Source: Nemorincola caseinilytica
GTDB taxonomy: Bacteria > Bacteroidota > Bacteroidia > Chitinophagales > Chitinophagaceae
DNA: 64,000 nt
Reading direction: 5' to 3'
Assembly: GCF_039540515.1 (NCBI RefSeq)
Contig: NZ_BAABFA010000004.1
Coordinates: 62,001-126,000 of the forward strand
Shown here: positions 44,611-53,295 of the stretch, in pieces
Numbering within the stretch: position 1 is the stretch's first letter
How the letters are laid out: each line of letters begins with the position of its first letter
Position numbers and translations under genes: made by a program
The notes under the pieces: model-generated
Databases searched by the model: none
Told to the model about the DNA's origin: nothing
What the model saw: only the letters and a program-made list of their open reading frames with translations

Positions 44611-45312
44611 ATGAACCGTTCTATAACCAATGCCATCCGGTATGTGATGGACAACTGGCTGCCGCCTGCCATAAGAGATAGCAGGTGGTTCATGTATCCC
44701 TTCTTTCATATATGGTTCAAGGGCAAGAACGTGCGCCTGTATATGGATTTCAAAGATATAGCATATACACTTACCGAGGAGCAGTTCTCAGAGATATATC
44801 GCAACCTGGACTGCCTGGCATACGACCGCCCTACCGATATGAACATGCCCAGCATAAAGCGGCTGGTAGAGCTAATAGATAAAGATGCCCGTAACCTGCT
44901 GGATGTAGGCTGTGGCCGTGGTTTCCTGCTCAATTATATAGGCGAGCATACCCAACTGGCCACTACCGGCTGCGACCTTTACGATAGTGTACCTACACTG
45001 AAAAAGGCAGCATATAAGAAAGGCACCATATACAAGCTGCCCTTTGTCGATAAGGAATTCGATGTGGTCACCTGCTCGCATACCATAGAGCACCTGCGCC
45101 AGCTCCCCGATGCCATCAACGAGCTGAAACGTGTGGCAAAGAAGCAGCTCATAATAGTGACCCCATGCCAGCGGTATTATTATTTTACTATGGACCTCCA
45201 CCTCAATTTCTACCCCATAGCAGCTTACCTGCAGAAGGAGATAGATATTGCCGATAATACATGCGAGAACATTCAGGGCGACTGGGTATATGTCGGGAAC
45301 CTCGAAAAATGA
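44611..45312 (+). CDS. Class I SAM-dependent methyltransferase
   Basis: A 233-residue methyltransferase with motif I LLDVGCGRGFLLNYI and the EHLRQLPDAINELKRV post-motif region, in which SHTIEHL is the usual DxxEHL-type signature. The ATG at 44611 is preferred to an upstream TTG at 44548 because the added segment has poor coding character and a TACTTTTG element lies at 44543-44550. The substrate is unknown. It precedes the large glycosyltransferase fusion gene by 10 nt, so both are almost surely cotranscribed and may modify the same lipid-linked sugar or surface glycan (inference). Confidence 0.85.
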   Translation: MNRSITNAIRYVMDNWLPPAIRDSRWFMYPFFHIWFKGKNVRLYMDFKDIAYTLTEEQFSEIYRNLDCLAYDRPTDMNMPSIKRLVELIDKDARNLLDVGCGRGFLLNYIGEHTQLATTGCDLYDSVPTLKKAAYKKGTIYKLPFVDKEFDVVTCSHTIEHLRQLPDAINELKRVAKKQLIIVTPCQRYYYFTMDLHLNFYPIAAYLQKEIDIADNTCENIQGDWVYVGNLEK

Positions 45313-45322
45313 TACATAAGCG

Positions 45323-48300
45323 ATGAAGAAAGATCAGCCAATGCAGCGAACGAACAATGCCGGTCCCGGTAAGAGGGACTTCCTGCTGTCGCTTGTGATA
45401 CCATGCTACAACGAGTCTGCCCGGGTGGGCATCATGCTGCAGGGCCTTGCCGAGCTGAACGAGAAATGGCAGGGCGACTACGAGGTGATAGTGGTGGACG
45501 ATGGCAGCAAGGACGATACCGTGCAGAAGATAACCACTGCGCTGGATGGCGAGCATGCTGCCCTGAAAAGCAGGATCACTATAGAGCGCATGCCTGCCAA
45601 CGGTGGCAAGGGCGCTGCGCTGAAGCATGGTGTAGCCCTGGCAAAGGGCGAATACATACTGACGCTGGATGCCGATATGTCTACCAGGCCCACCGACCTG
45701 CTGGCATGGGAAAAACGCGAAAGAGGCCTCTTCGATGGTAGCAGGGTAGTATACATAGGTTCGCGTAAGCACGAGGAGGGCAATGTGCAGGCGCTGCAGA
45801 GCCGCCGTTTCATAGGTGGCATTTTCAATGGTGTGGTACAGATGTTCACCAGCCTCCGCCTGTCCGATACCCAGTGTGGCTTCAAGCTCTACCCGCGCGA
45901 TGTAGCCAAATTCCTTTTCGGCAATATGCAGAGCACCGGCTGGGCGCACGATGTAGAGCTCCTTTACCAGGCCGATCTGAATGATATACGCATAGTGGAA
46001 ATGCCTGTCACCTGGGTGAACATGCCCGACAGCAAGGTGAATGTTGTAAAGGATTCCATAAAGATGTTCTTCGGTGTGCTCACCATATCGCTGCGCACAT
46101 GGTTGTATAATACTTTCCGCCTCCCGCTTCGTATGCCTTCCGAGGCCACGGCCGAACAAAAGGCACGCATCAGGGGTAGGGCAGTGTTCAATATCCTGGC
46201 CCTGCTGCTGGTCATACTCATGCCGCTCATGAGCTTTCAGTATGCGGTAACGGGCGATGAGCACTGGCATTTCGACTACGGCAACGCCATCTACAATTAC
46301 TTCTTTCACGGCGATACCGAGGCGCAGACCGCCACCACGGGCATACAGTACTACGGTGGTATCTTCGACTTCATCACCGCCTTTGTATTCAATGTCTTTC
46401 ACCCATGGGACCACTACACCACCATGCACTTCATCAATGCTGTGGTAGGTTCTATCGGTATCATATACGCCGGCAAGCTGGCCCGCTTCTTTGCCGGCTG
46501 GAATGCAGGTATACTGGCCATGCTGCTGCTGGTGTTCTCTCCTAGCTGGTTCGGCCACAACTTCGCCAACCCCAAGGATATACCTTTTTCCGTAGGTTAT
46601 ACCGCAGGTATCTATTTCATACTATCCTACCTGCGCTCGTTGCCCCGGCCTATGGCCAGGCACACACTGGGCCTCATAGCCGGCATAGGCTGGGCCATGG
46701 GTGTGCGTATAGGTGGTTTCCTGCTTATCGCCTACCTGTTGCTGTTCCTGCTGTGCTATGGTGTTTACTCCAAACAATTGAAGACCGTGTTCTCCGGCAA
46801 GGTCATCAAGCAGTTCGCCATAGTGGCCGCTGCCGGTTACCTGATAGCGGTGCTGTTCTGGCCCTATTCTCACCTCGGTATCATAGAAAAGCCACTTGAG
46901 GCCCTGAAGATCATGTCCAATTTCTTTGTGAACATAGGCATGCTCTATGATGGCAGCAAGATCCTCAGCAACCAGGTGCCATGGTACTATATACCCCGCT
47001 ATATACTATATACCGCACCGCTGGTGGCCCTCATAGGTAGCGGTATAGGTATAGTAGTAATGGCAAAGCTCTACAAGACCGATAGGCAGAAGTTCGTGTT
47101 CTCGCTCTTCCTGCTCTTCACCATAGTTTTCCCTGTGGCCTATGCCATATACAAAAAGTCGTCGCTCTACGATGGCTGGCGTCACTTCCTGTTCGTGTAT
47201 CCACCCATTGTGGTCATAGCTGCTATGGGCTGGAACGCCCTCACCTCATCGGCCAATAAAGGCCTGAAATATGCAGGTATAGCCCTGCTGGCAGGTGGTA
47301 TAGCGCTGCCTGCCAGGTTCATGGCTGCGAACCATACTTACGAGTCCCTCTACTACAACGAGATAGCAGGTGGCCTCAAGGGCATGTACGGCCGCTACGA
47401 GACCGATTACTATATGCTGGGTATAAAAGAGGCCACCGAATGGCTGGTAAAGAACGAGCATATAGGCGACAAGAAGGTCATCATAGGTACCAGCACCACT
47501 TACCCTATGCTGGCGGCCCTTTACCAGGAGAACAGGAAGAACCTGCCCTCGAAGTACCAGGATGTATACGAGCGTTATGCTCACTTCGAGCGTAATGAGG
47601 CATACATGGAGTTCGCCAAAAGCCACCCTGATTTCAAGGACGCTTTCAACCCCCTTGTCATATATGCCGGTTACAATGTACGCTATACCAAGGACTGGGA
47701 TTACTACATAGGTTTCTCCCGCTTCATAGATGCTGCCGTACTCAACAGTGGCAACTGGCCCCCCGAAGAGACCATACACATAGTAAGGGTAGATGGTGTG
47801 CCTATAGCTGCGGTGCTGAAGCGCAAGACCAAAAAAGATCTTGCAGGGTTCAACCTGATGAAGGAGAAAAAATATACCGAGGCCAAGGAGATGTTCCTGC
47901 AGGCGGTAAAAGAATATCCCGGCAACGATATGGCATGGGCAGAACTGCTGCGCCTGTACGAGGCCGAGGGCAAGACCGACTCCGCACTCTATGCCGGTTA
48001 CAAGGTACTGGCAAAGAACCCGGCCGATATCAATGTGAACCAGGAAATGGGCGGCATCTTCCTGAAGCAGCAGAAGGTGGACAGCGCTATCGCGCTCTAC
48101 AAGCGCCTGCAGCCGTATAGCAAAAGCTATAGCCATTTCTTCCTGGCATATACCTATGCTGTCACCGGCAATGCCAATGCAGCATTCACCGAGATAGACA
48201 ATGCCATAGCTGCCGACCCATACAACGACCAGGCATATAAGCTGGGCATACAGATAGCCCAGCAGACCCGCGATATGGGTCGTGCAGAGGAATACACCAC

Positions 48301-48343
48301 CAAGGCCGCCAAATACTTCCCTCCGCAGGAAGCGGAGGAATAG
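45323..48343 (+). CDS. Membrane glycosyltransferase fusion: GT2 + GT39/PMT-like + TPR
   Basis: A 1006-residue protein with three parts. Residues about 20-260 are a GT2 dolichyl-phosphate sugar synthase-like domain (PCYNES at 27, DDG at 59, DAD at 116) that would load a sugar on undecaprenyl phosphate. Residues about 286-700 form a multi-pass membrane domain of the GT39/ArnT/PMT type, with the first-loop acidic pair DE at 312-313 (TGDEHWHFDYG) needed for catalysis in that fold. Residues about 843-1006 are TPR repeats facing the periplasm. Together they suggest that it both makes a lipid-linked sugar and transfers it to a periplasmic acceptor, with the TPRs perhaps choosing the acceptor (inference). 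It is an operon mate of the methyltransferase gene before it. Confidence 0.88.
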   Translation: MKKDQPMQRTNNAGPGKRDFLLSLVIPCYNESARVGIMLQGLAELNEKWQGDYEVIVVDDGSKDDTVQKITTALDGEHAALKSRITIERMPANGGKGAALKHGVALAKGEYILTLDADMSTRPTDLLAWEKRERGLFDGSRVVYIGSRKHEEGNVQALQSRRFIGGIFNGVVQMFTSLRLSDTQCGFKLYPRDVAKFLFGNMQSTGWAHDVELLYQADLNDIRIVEMPVTWVNMPDSKVNVVKDSIKMFFGVLTISLRTWLYNTFRLPLRMPSEATAEQKARIRGRAVFNILALLLVILMPLMSFQYAVTGDEHWHFDYGNAIYNYFFHGDTEAQTATTGIQYYGGIFDFITAFVFNVFHPWDHYTTMHFINAVVGSIGIIYAGKLARFFAGWNAGILAMLLLVFSPSWFGHNFANPKDIPFSVGYTAGIYFILSYLRSLPRPMARHTLGLIAGIGWAMGVRIGGFLLIAYLLLFLLCYGVYSKQLKTVFSGKVIKQFAIVAAAGYLIAVLFWPYSHLGIIEKPLEALKIMSNFFVNIGMLYDGSKILSNQVPWYYIPRYILYTAPLVALIGSGIGIVVMAKLYKTDRQKFVFSLFLLFTIVFPVAYAIYKKSSLYDGWRHFLFVYPPIVVIAAMGWNALTSSANKGLKYAGIALLAGGIALPARFMAANHTYESLYYNEIAGGLKGMYGRYETDYYMLGIKEATEWLVKNEHIGDKKVIIGTSTTYPMLAALYQENRKNLPSKYQDVYERYAHFERNEAYMEFAKSHPDFKDAFNPLVIYAGYNVRYTKDWDYYIGFSRFIDAAVLNSGNWPPEETIHIVRVDGVPIAAVLKRKTKKDLAGFNLMKEKKYTEAKEMFLQAVKEYPGNDMAWAELLRLYEAEGKTDSALYAGYKVLAKNPADINVNQEMGGIFLKQQKVDSAIALYKRLQPYSKSYSHFFLAYTYAVTGNANAAFTEIDNAIAADPYNDQAYKLGIQIAQQTRDMGRAEEYTTKAAKYFPPQEAEE

Positions 48344-48409
48344 TGGGTGGATCTTAAATTGTTGTATAACATTCGTTGCAACAATACCCGCGCGACCGCG
48401 CGGACATCG

Positions 48410-48436
48410 CCCTCCCTCTCCGAAGGAGAGGGAGGG
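48410..48436. repeat. Perfect 12-bp inverted repeat in an intergenic spacer
   Basis: ccctccctctcc (48410-48421) pairs with ggagagggaggg (48425-48436) around a gaa loop. It is preceded by a GC-rich cgcgcgaccgcgcg stretch. It looks like a dispersed intergenic hairpin element of the kind found in many copies in bacterial genomes; the lack of a T run argues against a plain terminator. Confidence 0.6.
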
Positions 48437-48456
48437 GAGAGGCCAATATGCGACAA

Positions 48457-48492
48457 TTTGAAATGCGCCATTGTGTTTTCAGCGTACATTTG
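48457..48492 (+). promoter_or_regulatory. Candidate promoter for the HSDR_N-like gene, nearly leaderless
   Basis: TTTG at 48457-48460 and TACATTTG at 48485-48492 fit the phylum's -33 and -7 elements with a slightly long spacing of 24 nt. The -7 element ends 7 nt before the ATG at 48500, so the transcript would start almost at the start codon. Confidence 0.45.
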
Positions 48493-48499
48493 ACCCGCA

Positions 48500-48943
48500 A
48501 TGATCATCCTCGATATCACTGGTATAGAGCTAAAGCTGCGGCACGATGGTGGCAGGCCCATGGTCTTCGACCCTGTGCGCAAAAGCTGGTTCGTCCTTAC
48601 GCCCGAGGAGCATTTGCGACAATATGTGCTGCGGGTACTTATCGATAAAATGGGTTACCCTGCATCTCTGGTATCGGTAGAGAAAATGATAGATGTGGCA
48701 GGGATGGACCGCCGGTTCGATATAATAGTATATGGCCGCGACCATACGCCCTGGATGCTGGTAGAATGCAAGCGGCCCGATGTGCCCATTACCCAGGCCA
48801 CACTGCACCAGTTGCTGGCCTATCAGAATGTAGTAAGGAGCAGGTATTGGCTGCTTACCAATGGCCCTCAGGCTTTTTGTGCCGATGCCGCCGATGTGGC
48901 CGATATACAATGGCTCACGTCTTTGCCCGCCTATCCGTTCTAG
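48500..48943 (+). CDS. Standalone type I restriction HsdR N-terminal-like nuclease domain protein
   Basis: A 147-residue protein matching the HSDR_N_2 group (PF13588). It carries the PD-(D/E)XK nuclease core: acidic residues in MDRRFDIIVYG and the LVECKRPDVPI motif with E-x-K, followed by ATLHQLLAYQNVVRSRYWLLTNG with a conserved Gln-Leu-Tyr-type motif. No helicase or specificity subunit is nearby, and such single-domain proteins are widespread in Bacteroidota outside restriction loci, so a role in DNA repair or replication housekeeping is possible. Its stop codon overlaps that of mltG on the other strand by 4 nt. Confidence 0.82.
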   Translation: MIILDITGIELKLRHDGGRPMVFDPVRKSWFVLTPEEHLRQYVLRVLIDKMGYPASLVSVEKMIDVAGMDRRFDIIVYGRDHTPWMLVECKRPDVPITQATLHQLLAYQNVVRSRYWLLTNGPQAFCADAADVADIQWLTSLPAYPF

Positions 48944-49974
48944 TGAATGCCCCTGTTGTCCAGCGCCCTGCGGTAGGCATTGGCATTGCGTATCTGCTCT
49001 TCAAAGGTGCTGGCAAATGCCGTTCCGCCACGCAGGTCGTCCTTGGCGCAGAAGTATAGATAGGTGCCATGCGGCGCATCCAGCACTGCATTTATGCTGG
49101 CTGTAGATGGTGTACATATCGGTCCAGGCGGCAGGCCCTCATACATATAGGTGTTATAGGGCGAATCGTACAGCAGCATAGCGCTGTTCACCCGCTTTAT
49201 CGCAAAATCGCCTATCGCGAATTTCACTGTAGGGTCGGCCTGTAGTTTCATGCCCTTCCTTATCCTGTTCAGGTATACGCTGGCTATGTTCGGTTTGTCG
49301 GTGCTCAGGTTGGTCTCTTCCTCCACTATCGATGCTATCACTATCGCCTGCATAGGTGTTATGCCTTGTGTCTTGGCCTTCTGCTTACGGGTGGGCGTCC
49401 AGTAGCGGGTATGGTTCTTGTGTATCTTGCGTATCACGTTCTCGGCCTGCGTGTTCCAGTAGAATTCGTAGGTGTCCTGCATTATCACGCCCATCACTGT
49501 ACCGGTATCAGCGCCCAGTTCGGCCGCAAAGGCGGGGTCACGCAGCAGCTCACGCAGGCGAAAGGAGTCCGCCTCCAGGTTGGTCGCTATCAGCCTTATC
49601 AGGTCGTTCTTGGTGCGCAGCTTGTTCACCACCAGTCGCACAGGTTCCTGCTTGCCTGCCCGCAGCATGCGCACTATATTATAGTTGCTCATGCCCTTTT
49701 TTATGCGGTAGCGGCCGGGATGTATATGTTCCGGCAGTTTTAGTGCCGTGGCCACAAAGCGAAAACCGTTCATATCGCGTATCATGCCGCTACCCTGTAG
49801 CGATCCCACCACTTGCTCATAGGTGGCGCCGGTGCGTACGTACAGGTATTCGTCCTTGGTAAAAGAGCCGGTATTGGGCCCAAAGACCTCGAAGAAAAAG
49901 AATGCCCCTGCGCCAATGATAGCTATGACCAGCCCCAGCAGCAATTTGGATGATCCCGACCTCTTTTTTCCCAT
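48940..49974 (-). CDS. mltG: Endolytic murein transglycosylase MltG
   Basis: MltG (YceG) cleaves nascent glycan strands and is thought to set their length. The 344-residue product has one N-terminal transmembrane helix (LLLGLVIAIIGAGAFFFF), a LysM-like domain at about residues 40-100 (YLYVRTGATYEQVVGSL), and the catalytic YceG domain with the motif IASIVEEETN, whose first Glu is the expected catalytic acid, followed by VYLNRIRKGMKLQADPTV and YNTYMYEGLPPGPI. The length is normal. It converges with the nuclease-like gene and is divergent from the LAS-peptidase-like gene across 121 nt. Confidence 0.95.
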   Translation of the reverse strand: MGKKRSGSSKLLLGLVIAIIGAGAFFFFEVFGPNTGSFTKDEYLYVRTGATYEQVVGSLQGSGMIRDMNGFRFVATALKLPEHIHPGRYRIKKGMSNYNIVRMLRAGKQEPVRLVVNKLRTKNDLIRLIATNLEADSFRLRELLRDPAFAAELGADTGTVMGVIMQDTYEFYWNTQAENVIRKIHKNHTRYWTPTRKQKAKTQGITPMQAIVIASIVEEETNLSTDKPNIASVYLNRIRKGMKLQADPTVKFAIGDFAIKRVNSAMLLYDSPYNTYMYEGLPPGPICTPSTASINAVLDAPHGTYLYFCAKDDLRGGTAFASTFEEQIRNANAYRRALDNRGIH

Positions 49975-50095
49975 ACCGCGAAATTATATCAACTTACTCG
50001 AACCACAACATTTTGATATGCGTATGCATGCAAAAAGAATTGTGAATAATTGTTCTGCATGTATCATTGCATGTTTATTGAATAGTTTTGCATAG

Positions 50096-50920
50096 ATGGT
50101 ACGCCTGTTAGGACGATCGTTGCTGTTCATTGTTCTTACCATACTTACACAGGTGGGTGGGGTAGTGTACCTGCTCAGTATTTTCGTATCGGGTCGTTTC
50201 GTACGGTCAGTATCTTGGGAAGTGCCGCACTGGGTAGTGAAGGTAGTATCATTTATAGCACTTTATTGTATCGCCATATGCACTGTAGTACCTGCCTTGG
50301 CAGCATTGTATGGACGGGTCCGGATGCCTATGTTCACGTCTCACCATATAAGGCCGGTCACCATCTGGACCTGCCTGCTGAATCGCAATTATGTACGCCC
50401 GCAGCTTCGTAGTGCGGTATATGAGGTGGGCGATAAGATGGCGGCAAAATATCCCGGTACCAATATTAATTACCTCGATGCGAATTTCCCTTTCTTCAAT
50501 GGTTTTCCGCTATTGCCGCATCTCAGCCATAATGATGGCAAAAAGCTGGACCTTTCCTTTTGCTATGACCATGGTAGTACAGGTACGCCCACCAATGATG
50601 TACCATCTTTTATAGGGTATGGTATATGCGAAGAACCCTTACCGGGCGAGGTGAATACTGCGGAAGGGTGCTATGCAAAAGGATATAGACAATATAGCAT
50701 ACTCAGATATATAGTGCCACAGGGTGCAAAGGCGAACTTCGCTTTCAACGCACAAAGAACAAAGGGGCTTGTATCATTATTAGTGTTGCACAAGGCTATA
50801 GATAAGATATTCATTGAGCCTCATTTAAAGAGCCGTCTTGGTCTTTCCAGCAGTAAGGTCAGATTTCATAGCTGCCGTGCAGTACGGCACGATGACCATG
50901 TACATATACAGGTCAGATAA
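50096..50920 (+). CDS. Membrane-anchored putative LAS-type (MepA/M15-like) metallopeptidase
   Basis: A 274-residue protein with two N-terminal hydrophobic segments (LFIVLTILTQVGGVVYLLSI and VVSFIALYCIAICTVVPALA) and a C-terminal globular part likely in the periplasm. The latter holds the two zinc motifs of LAS peptidases in the right order: SHNDGKKLDLSF, which has the H-x(6)-D pattern, and near the very C-terminus RHDDHVHIQVR, which resembles the last motif of the murein endopeptidase MepA (D-H-x-H). LAS enzymes cut peptidoglycan peptides. I infer a wall-linked peptidase; the family assignment rests on these motifs alone. It is next to mltG, another wall enzyme, in divergent orientation. Confidence 0.6.
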   Translation: MVRLLGRSLLFIVLTILTQVGGVVYLLSIFVSGRFVRSVSWEVPHWVVKVVSFIALYCIAICTVVPALAALYGRVRMPMFTSHHIRPVTIWTCLLNRNYVRPQLRSAVYEVGDKMAAKYPGTNINYLDANFPFFNGFPLLPHLSHNDGKKLDLSFCYDHGSTGTPTNDVPSFIGYGICEEPLPGEVNTAEGCYAKGYRQYSILRYIVPQGAKANFAFNAQRTKGLVSLLVLHKAIDKIFIEPHLKSRLGLSSSKVRFHSCRAVRHDDHVHIQVR

Positions 50921-51034
50921 TATATTCATCTTAATGCGCTAAGGGATCTCCTCAGGCAAGAGCATTTTACATACGTTCGTTTGATCTTATTGTCTTATAT
51001 ATATTAATTACCCCATTCCCGACCTGTTACTTTT

Positions 51035-51059
51035 TTGCGACCTGTTTCTCCTATCTTTG
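51035..51059 (+). promoter_or_regulatory. Promoter of purC
   Basis: TATCTTTG at 51052-51059 is a full match to the -7 element. A TTG lies at 51035-51037, closer (14 nt) than the usual 17-23 nt, so the -33 part is uncertain. Transcription would start near 51066, about 32 nt before the ATG. Confidence 0.65.
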
Positions 51060-51097
51060 CACTCCTTTTTAATCAGAAACGATAAAAACACATCATT

Positions 51098-52012
51098 ATG
51101 CAGTTACCTGGTCAGACCAATTTTTACAAAGGAAAAGTAAGGGACGTATACACTATCGATGACAAGTACATGGTAATGGTGGTGAGCGACCGCATATCGG
51201 CTTTCGATGTGGTGCTTCCCCGCCCTATACCCTACAAGGGCCAGGTACTCAACCAGATAGCGGCACAATTCCTGGATGCTACCCGCGATATAGTGCCCAA
51301 CTGGATGATAAATACCCCGCTTCCCAACACTACCATAGGTTATAAATGCGAAACGTACCCTGTAGAGATGGTAGTGCGCGGCAACCTTACCGGCCATGCA
51401 TGGCGCACCTATAAGAGCGGCAAGCGCGAGCTGTGCGGTGTTCCCCTGCCAGAGGGCATGAAGGAGAATGACCTTTTTGAAAAACCCATCATAACCCCTA
51501 CCACCAAGGCTCATGTAGGACACGATGAAGACATATCCCGAGAGGAGATAATAAGCAGCGGCCTGGTATCGAAAGAAGAATACGAGCAACTGGAAAAATA
51601 CACCCTTGCCCTTTTTGAGCGGGGTAAGGAAATAGCCCGCGAGCGCGGACTGATGCTGGTGGATACCAAGTACGAATTTGGTAAAATAGGCGATACCATA
51701 TACCTCATAGACGAGATACATACGCCTGACTCCTCACGTTACTTCTACCTGGAAGGTTACGATGAGCGTCAGCGCAAAGGCGAAGCCCAGAAGCAGCTTT
51801 CAAAGGAATTCGTTCGTGAGTGGCTTATGGAGAATGGCTTCCAGGGCAAAGAAGGCCAGCAGGTACCCGAAATGACCGAAGAAGTGGTAGGCCGCATATC
51901 GGAAAGGTACATAGAGCTGTACGAAGTGGTTACCGGCAAGACCTTCCAGAAACATGACCTGAACTATGCCGAAATGCAGACCAAAATAGAAGAAGCACTG
52001 AAGCAACTGTAA
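51098..52012 (+). CDS. purC: Phosphoribosylaminoimidazole-succinocarboxamide synthase
   Basis: PurC joins aspartate to CAIR in the seventh step of purine biosynthesis, using ATP. The 304-residue product has the typical start FYKGKVRDVYTIDDKYMVMV and VSDRISAFDVVLP. The signatures VEMVVRGNLTGHAW and VDTKYEFGKIGD (ATP and Mg2+ site), LIDEIHTPDSSRY and KEFVREWL are also present. It belongs to the longer, eukaryote-like PurC form common in Bacteroidota. It is transcribed alone and ends at a shared terminator at 52029-52064. No other purine gene is in the window. Confidence 0.98.
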   Translation: MQLPGQTNFYKGKVRDVYTIDDKYMVMVVSDRISAFDVVLPRPIPYKGQVLNQIAAQFLDATRDIVPNWMINTPLPNTTIGYKCETYPVEMVVRGNLTGHAWRTYKSGKRELCGVPLPEGMKENDLFEKPIITPTTKAHVGHDEDISREEIISSGLVSKEEYEQLEKYTLALFERGKEIARERGLMLVDTKYEFGKIGDTIYLIDEIHTPDSSRYFYLEGYDERQRKGEAQKQLSKEFVREWLMENGFQGKEGQQVPEMTEEVVGRISERYIELYEVVTGKTFQKHDLNYAEMQTKIEEALKQL

Positions 52013-52028
52013 TGAACAACATAACATG

Positions 52029-52064
52029 AAAGATGGCTGCACCCGCAAGAGTGCAGCCATCTTT
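52029..52064. terminator. Bidirectional terminator between purC and the DUF4199 gene
   Basis: A perfect 14-bp stem (52029-52042 with 52051-52064) with an 8-nt loop and A/T flanks on both sides. It closes purC on the plus strand and the RsbQ-like/kinase/DUF4199 run on the minus strand. Confidence 0.9.
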
Positions 52065-52078
52065 CGTATGTATAGCTA

Positions 52079-52615
52079 TCAGGCAGTTCTTAGTTTCCCG
52101 CTCTTATCGTTCTTCCTCAGTATGGCAGCCGCTATCAGCGATACTATCAGCCCTACGGGAAATATCTCGGCATACGTTATCAGCGTAAAATAGACCGGGT
52201 TCTTATAGCCGTCCTTCCATTCCTGTATCTGCGCCATGGTCTCGGCTATCTTCTTCTGGTCGCCGCTTTGCTGTGCCCGCTCTACCATATGGTGGGTGTA
52301 TTTATCCATAAAGTCGGGCAGGAAGTAATTGTACATTATGGCCCATGTGAGCACATACATGGTAGACGCTATAAAGGCTATGAGCAACCCTATAGATAAT
52401 GCCTTCCCGAACGACACCACACCTCCGTTCTGTTTGTCGCGGTAGTTCTTTACAGCCACAAAAATGAGGGAGAAGGCCAGCACCATAGATGCATAGCCTA
52501 TCAGCATGCTTCCCTCATAGCCGGGGTCGGATGCGCACATAGACATGCTGATACCCATAATGGTGGAAGCAATGACACCGGAAATAAGCCCGGCCGTAAT
52601 TACGATCTTTTTCAT
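52079..52615 (-). CDS. DUF4199 family membrane protein
   Basis: A 178-residue membrane protein with four hydrophobic segments: ITAGLISGVIASTIMGISMS, MLIGYASMVLAFSLIFVAV, LSIGLLIAFIASTMYVLTWA and FPVGLIVSLIAAAIL. The pattern, the VAVKNYRDKQNGGVVSFGKA loop and the long soluble loop with HHMVERAQQSG match DUF4199, a Bacteroidota-centred family without a known role. The ATG at 52615 is chosen because it starts with MKKIVITAG; earlier starts add a polar extension. It follows the LuxR-type gene after 116 nt on the same strand and is the last gene before the terminator. Confidence 0.85.
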   Translation of the reverse strand: MKKIVITAGLISGVIASTIMGISMSMCASDPGYEGSMLIGYASMVLAFSLIFVAVKNYRDKQNGGVVSFGKALSIGLLIAFIASTMYVLTWAIMYNYFLPDFMDKYTHHMVERAQQSGDQKKIAETMAQIQEWKDGYKNPVYFTLITYAEIFPVGLIVSLIAAAILRKNDKSGKLRTA

Positions 52616-52731
52616 TTGTTGGTTTTTTGGTTTCATGGCACAAAAATGTGGCGCCATACCGGTCATCCGTTCATACCAAAGGGTGATTTTGCCTCACTTT
52701 TGTGCGTTTTCATACTTATGGGCGAGTTCTT

Positions 52732-53244
52732 TCAGGGTATAAGCCCCAGTTTGCGAGCCTGGTCCACTGCCTGGGTGCGGCGCTTTACATCCAGCTTCAG
52801 GAAGAGGTTCGATGAATGTGTCTTTATCGTATTCAGCGATACATACAATCGTTCAGCTATTTCCTGGTTGCTCAGGCCCTTGGCCATCAGTTGCAATACA
52901 TCCATTTCCCGCGCACTGATGCCTAGCTTTTGCAGTTGTTGCTCATTGATGGTGAAATTCGTAATGTCAGTAGAAGGGGTAGTGGGAGACGGGTCGGCTG
53001 CAGGCTGGGTTATGTATATTTCCTTTTCTATTATTACTGTTTCTTTCTTGGGGCGCATTATTTTCAATGCCAGCCATATGCCCAGCCCGGTAAAGAGCAG
53101 TGCGATAGCCCCTATGTATATATCGGTGGCATGGTCTATTATCAGCAGTCGCCACTGCAGCCAGCTAAGCAGCAATAGCAATGCTGCGAGCGATATGCCA
53201 TAAATGACGATATTCCGTATGTTGCCGGCAGACCTTAAGGACAT
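52732..53244 (-). CDS. Membrane-anchored LuxR-type HTH regulator without receiver
   Basis: A 170-residue protein with two N-terminal transmembrane helices (NIVIYGISLAALLLLLSW and DIYIGAIALLFTGLGIWLAL), a linker rich in Pro and Thr, and a C-terminal LuxR/GerE helix-turn-helix (LGISAREMDVLQLMAKGLSN, then EIAERLYVSLNTIKTH). There is no receiver domain, so it is not a classical response regulator; the helices place the DNA-binding domain at the inner membrane. It starts 51 nt after the Hpt gene stop on the same strand and precedes DUF4199. A TAGTTTTG element at 53262-53269 suggests that it also has its own weak promoter. Confidence 0.85.
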   Translation of the reverse strand: MSLRSAGNIRNIVIYGISLAALLLLLSWLQWRLLIIDHATDIYIGAIALLFTGLGIWLALKIMRPKKETVIIEKEIYITQPAADPSPTTPSTDITNFTINEQQLQKLGISAREMDVLQLMAKGLSNQEIAERLYVSLNTIKTHSSNLFLKLDVKRRTQAVDQARKLGLIP

Positions 53245-53295
53245 TCTATATACTTGCAGGTCAAAACTACGATCTTTTGTAGTAGTGGTGCAGGG

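Noticed and set aside
45203..46558. A 451-codon open frame on the minus strand
   Set aside because: It is the complement of the clear glycosyltransferase fusion gene and lacks any motif.
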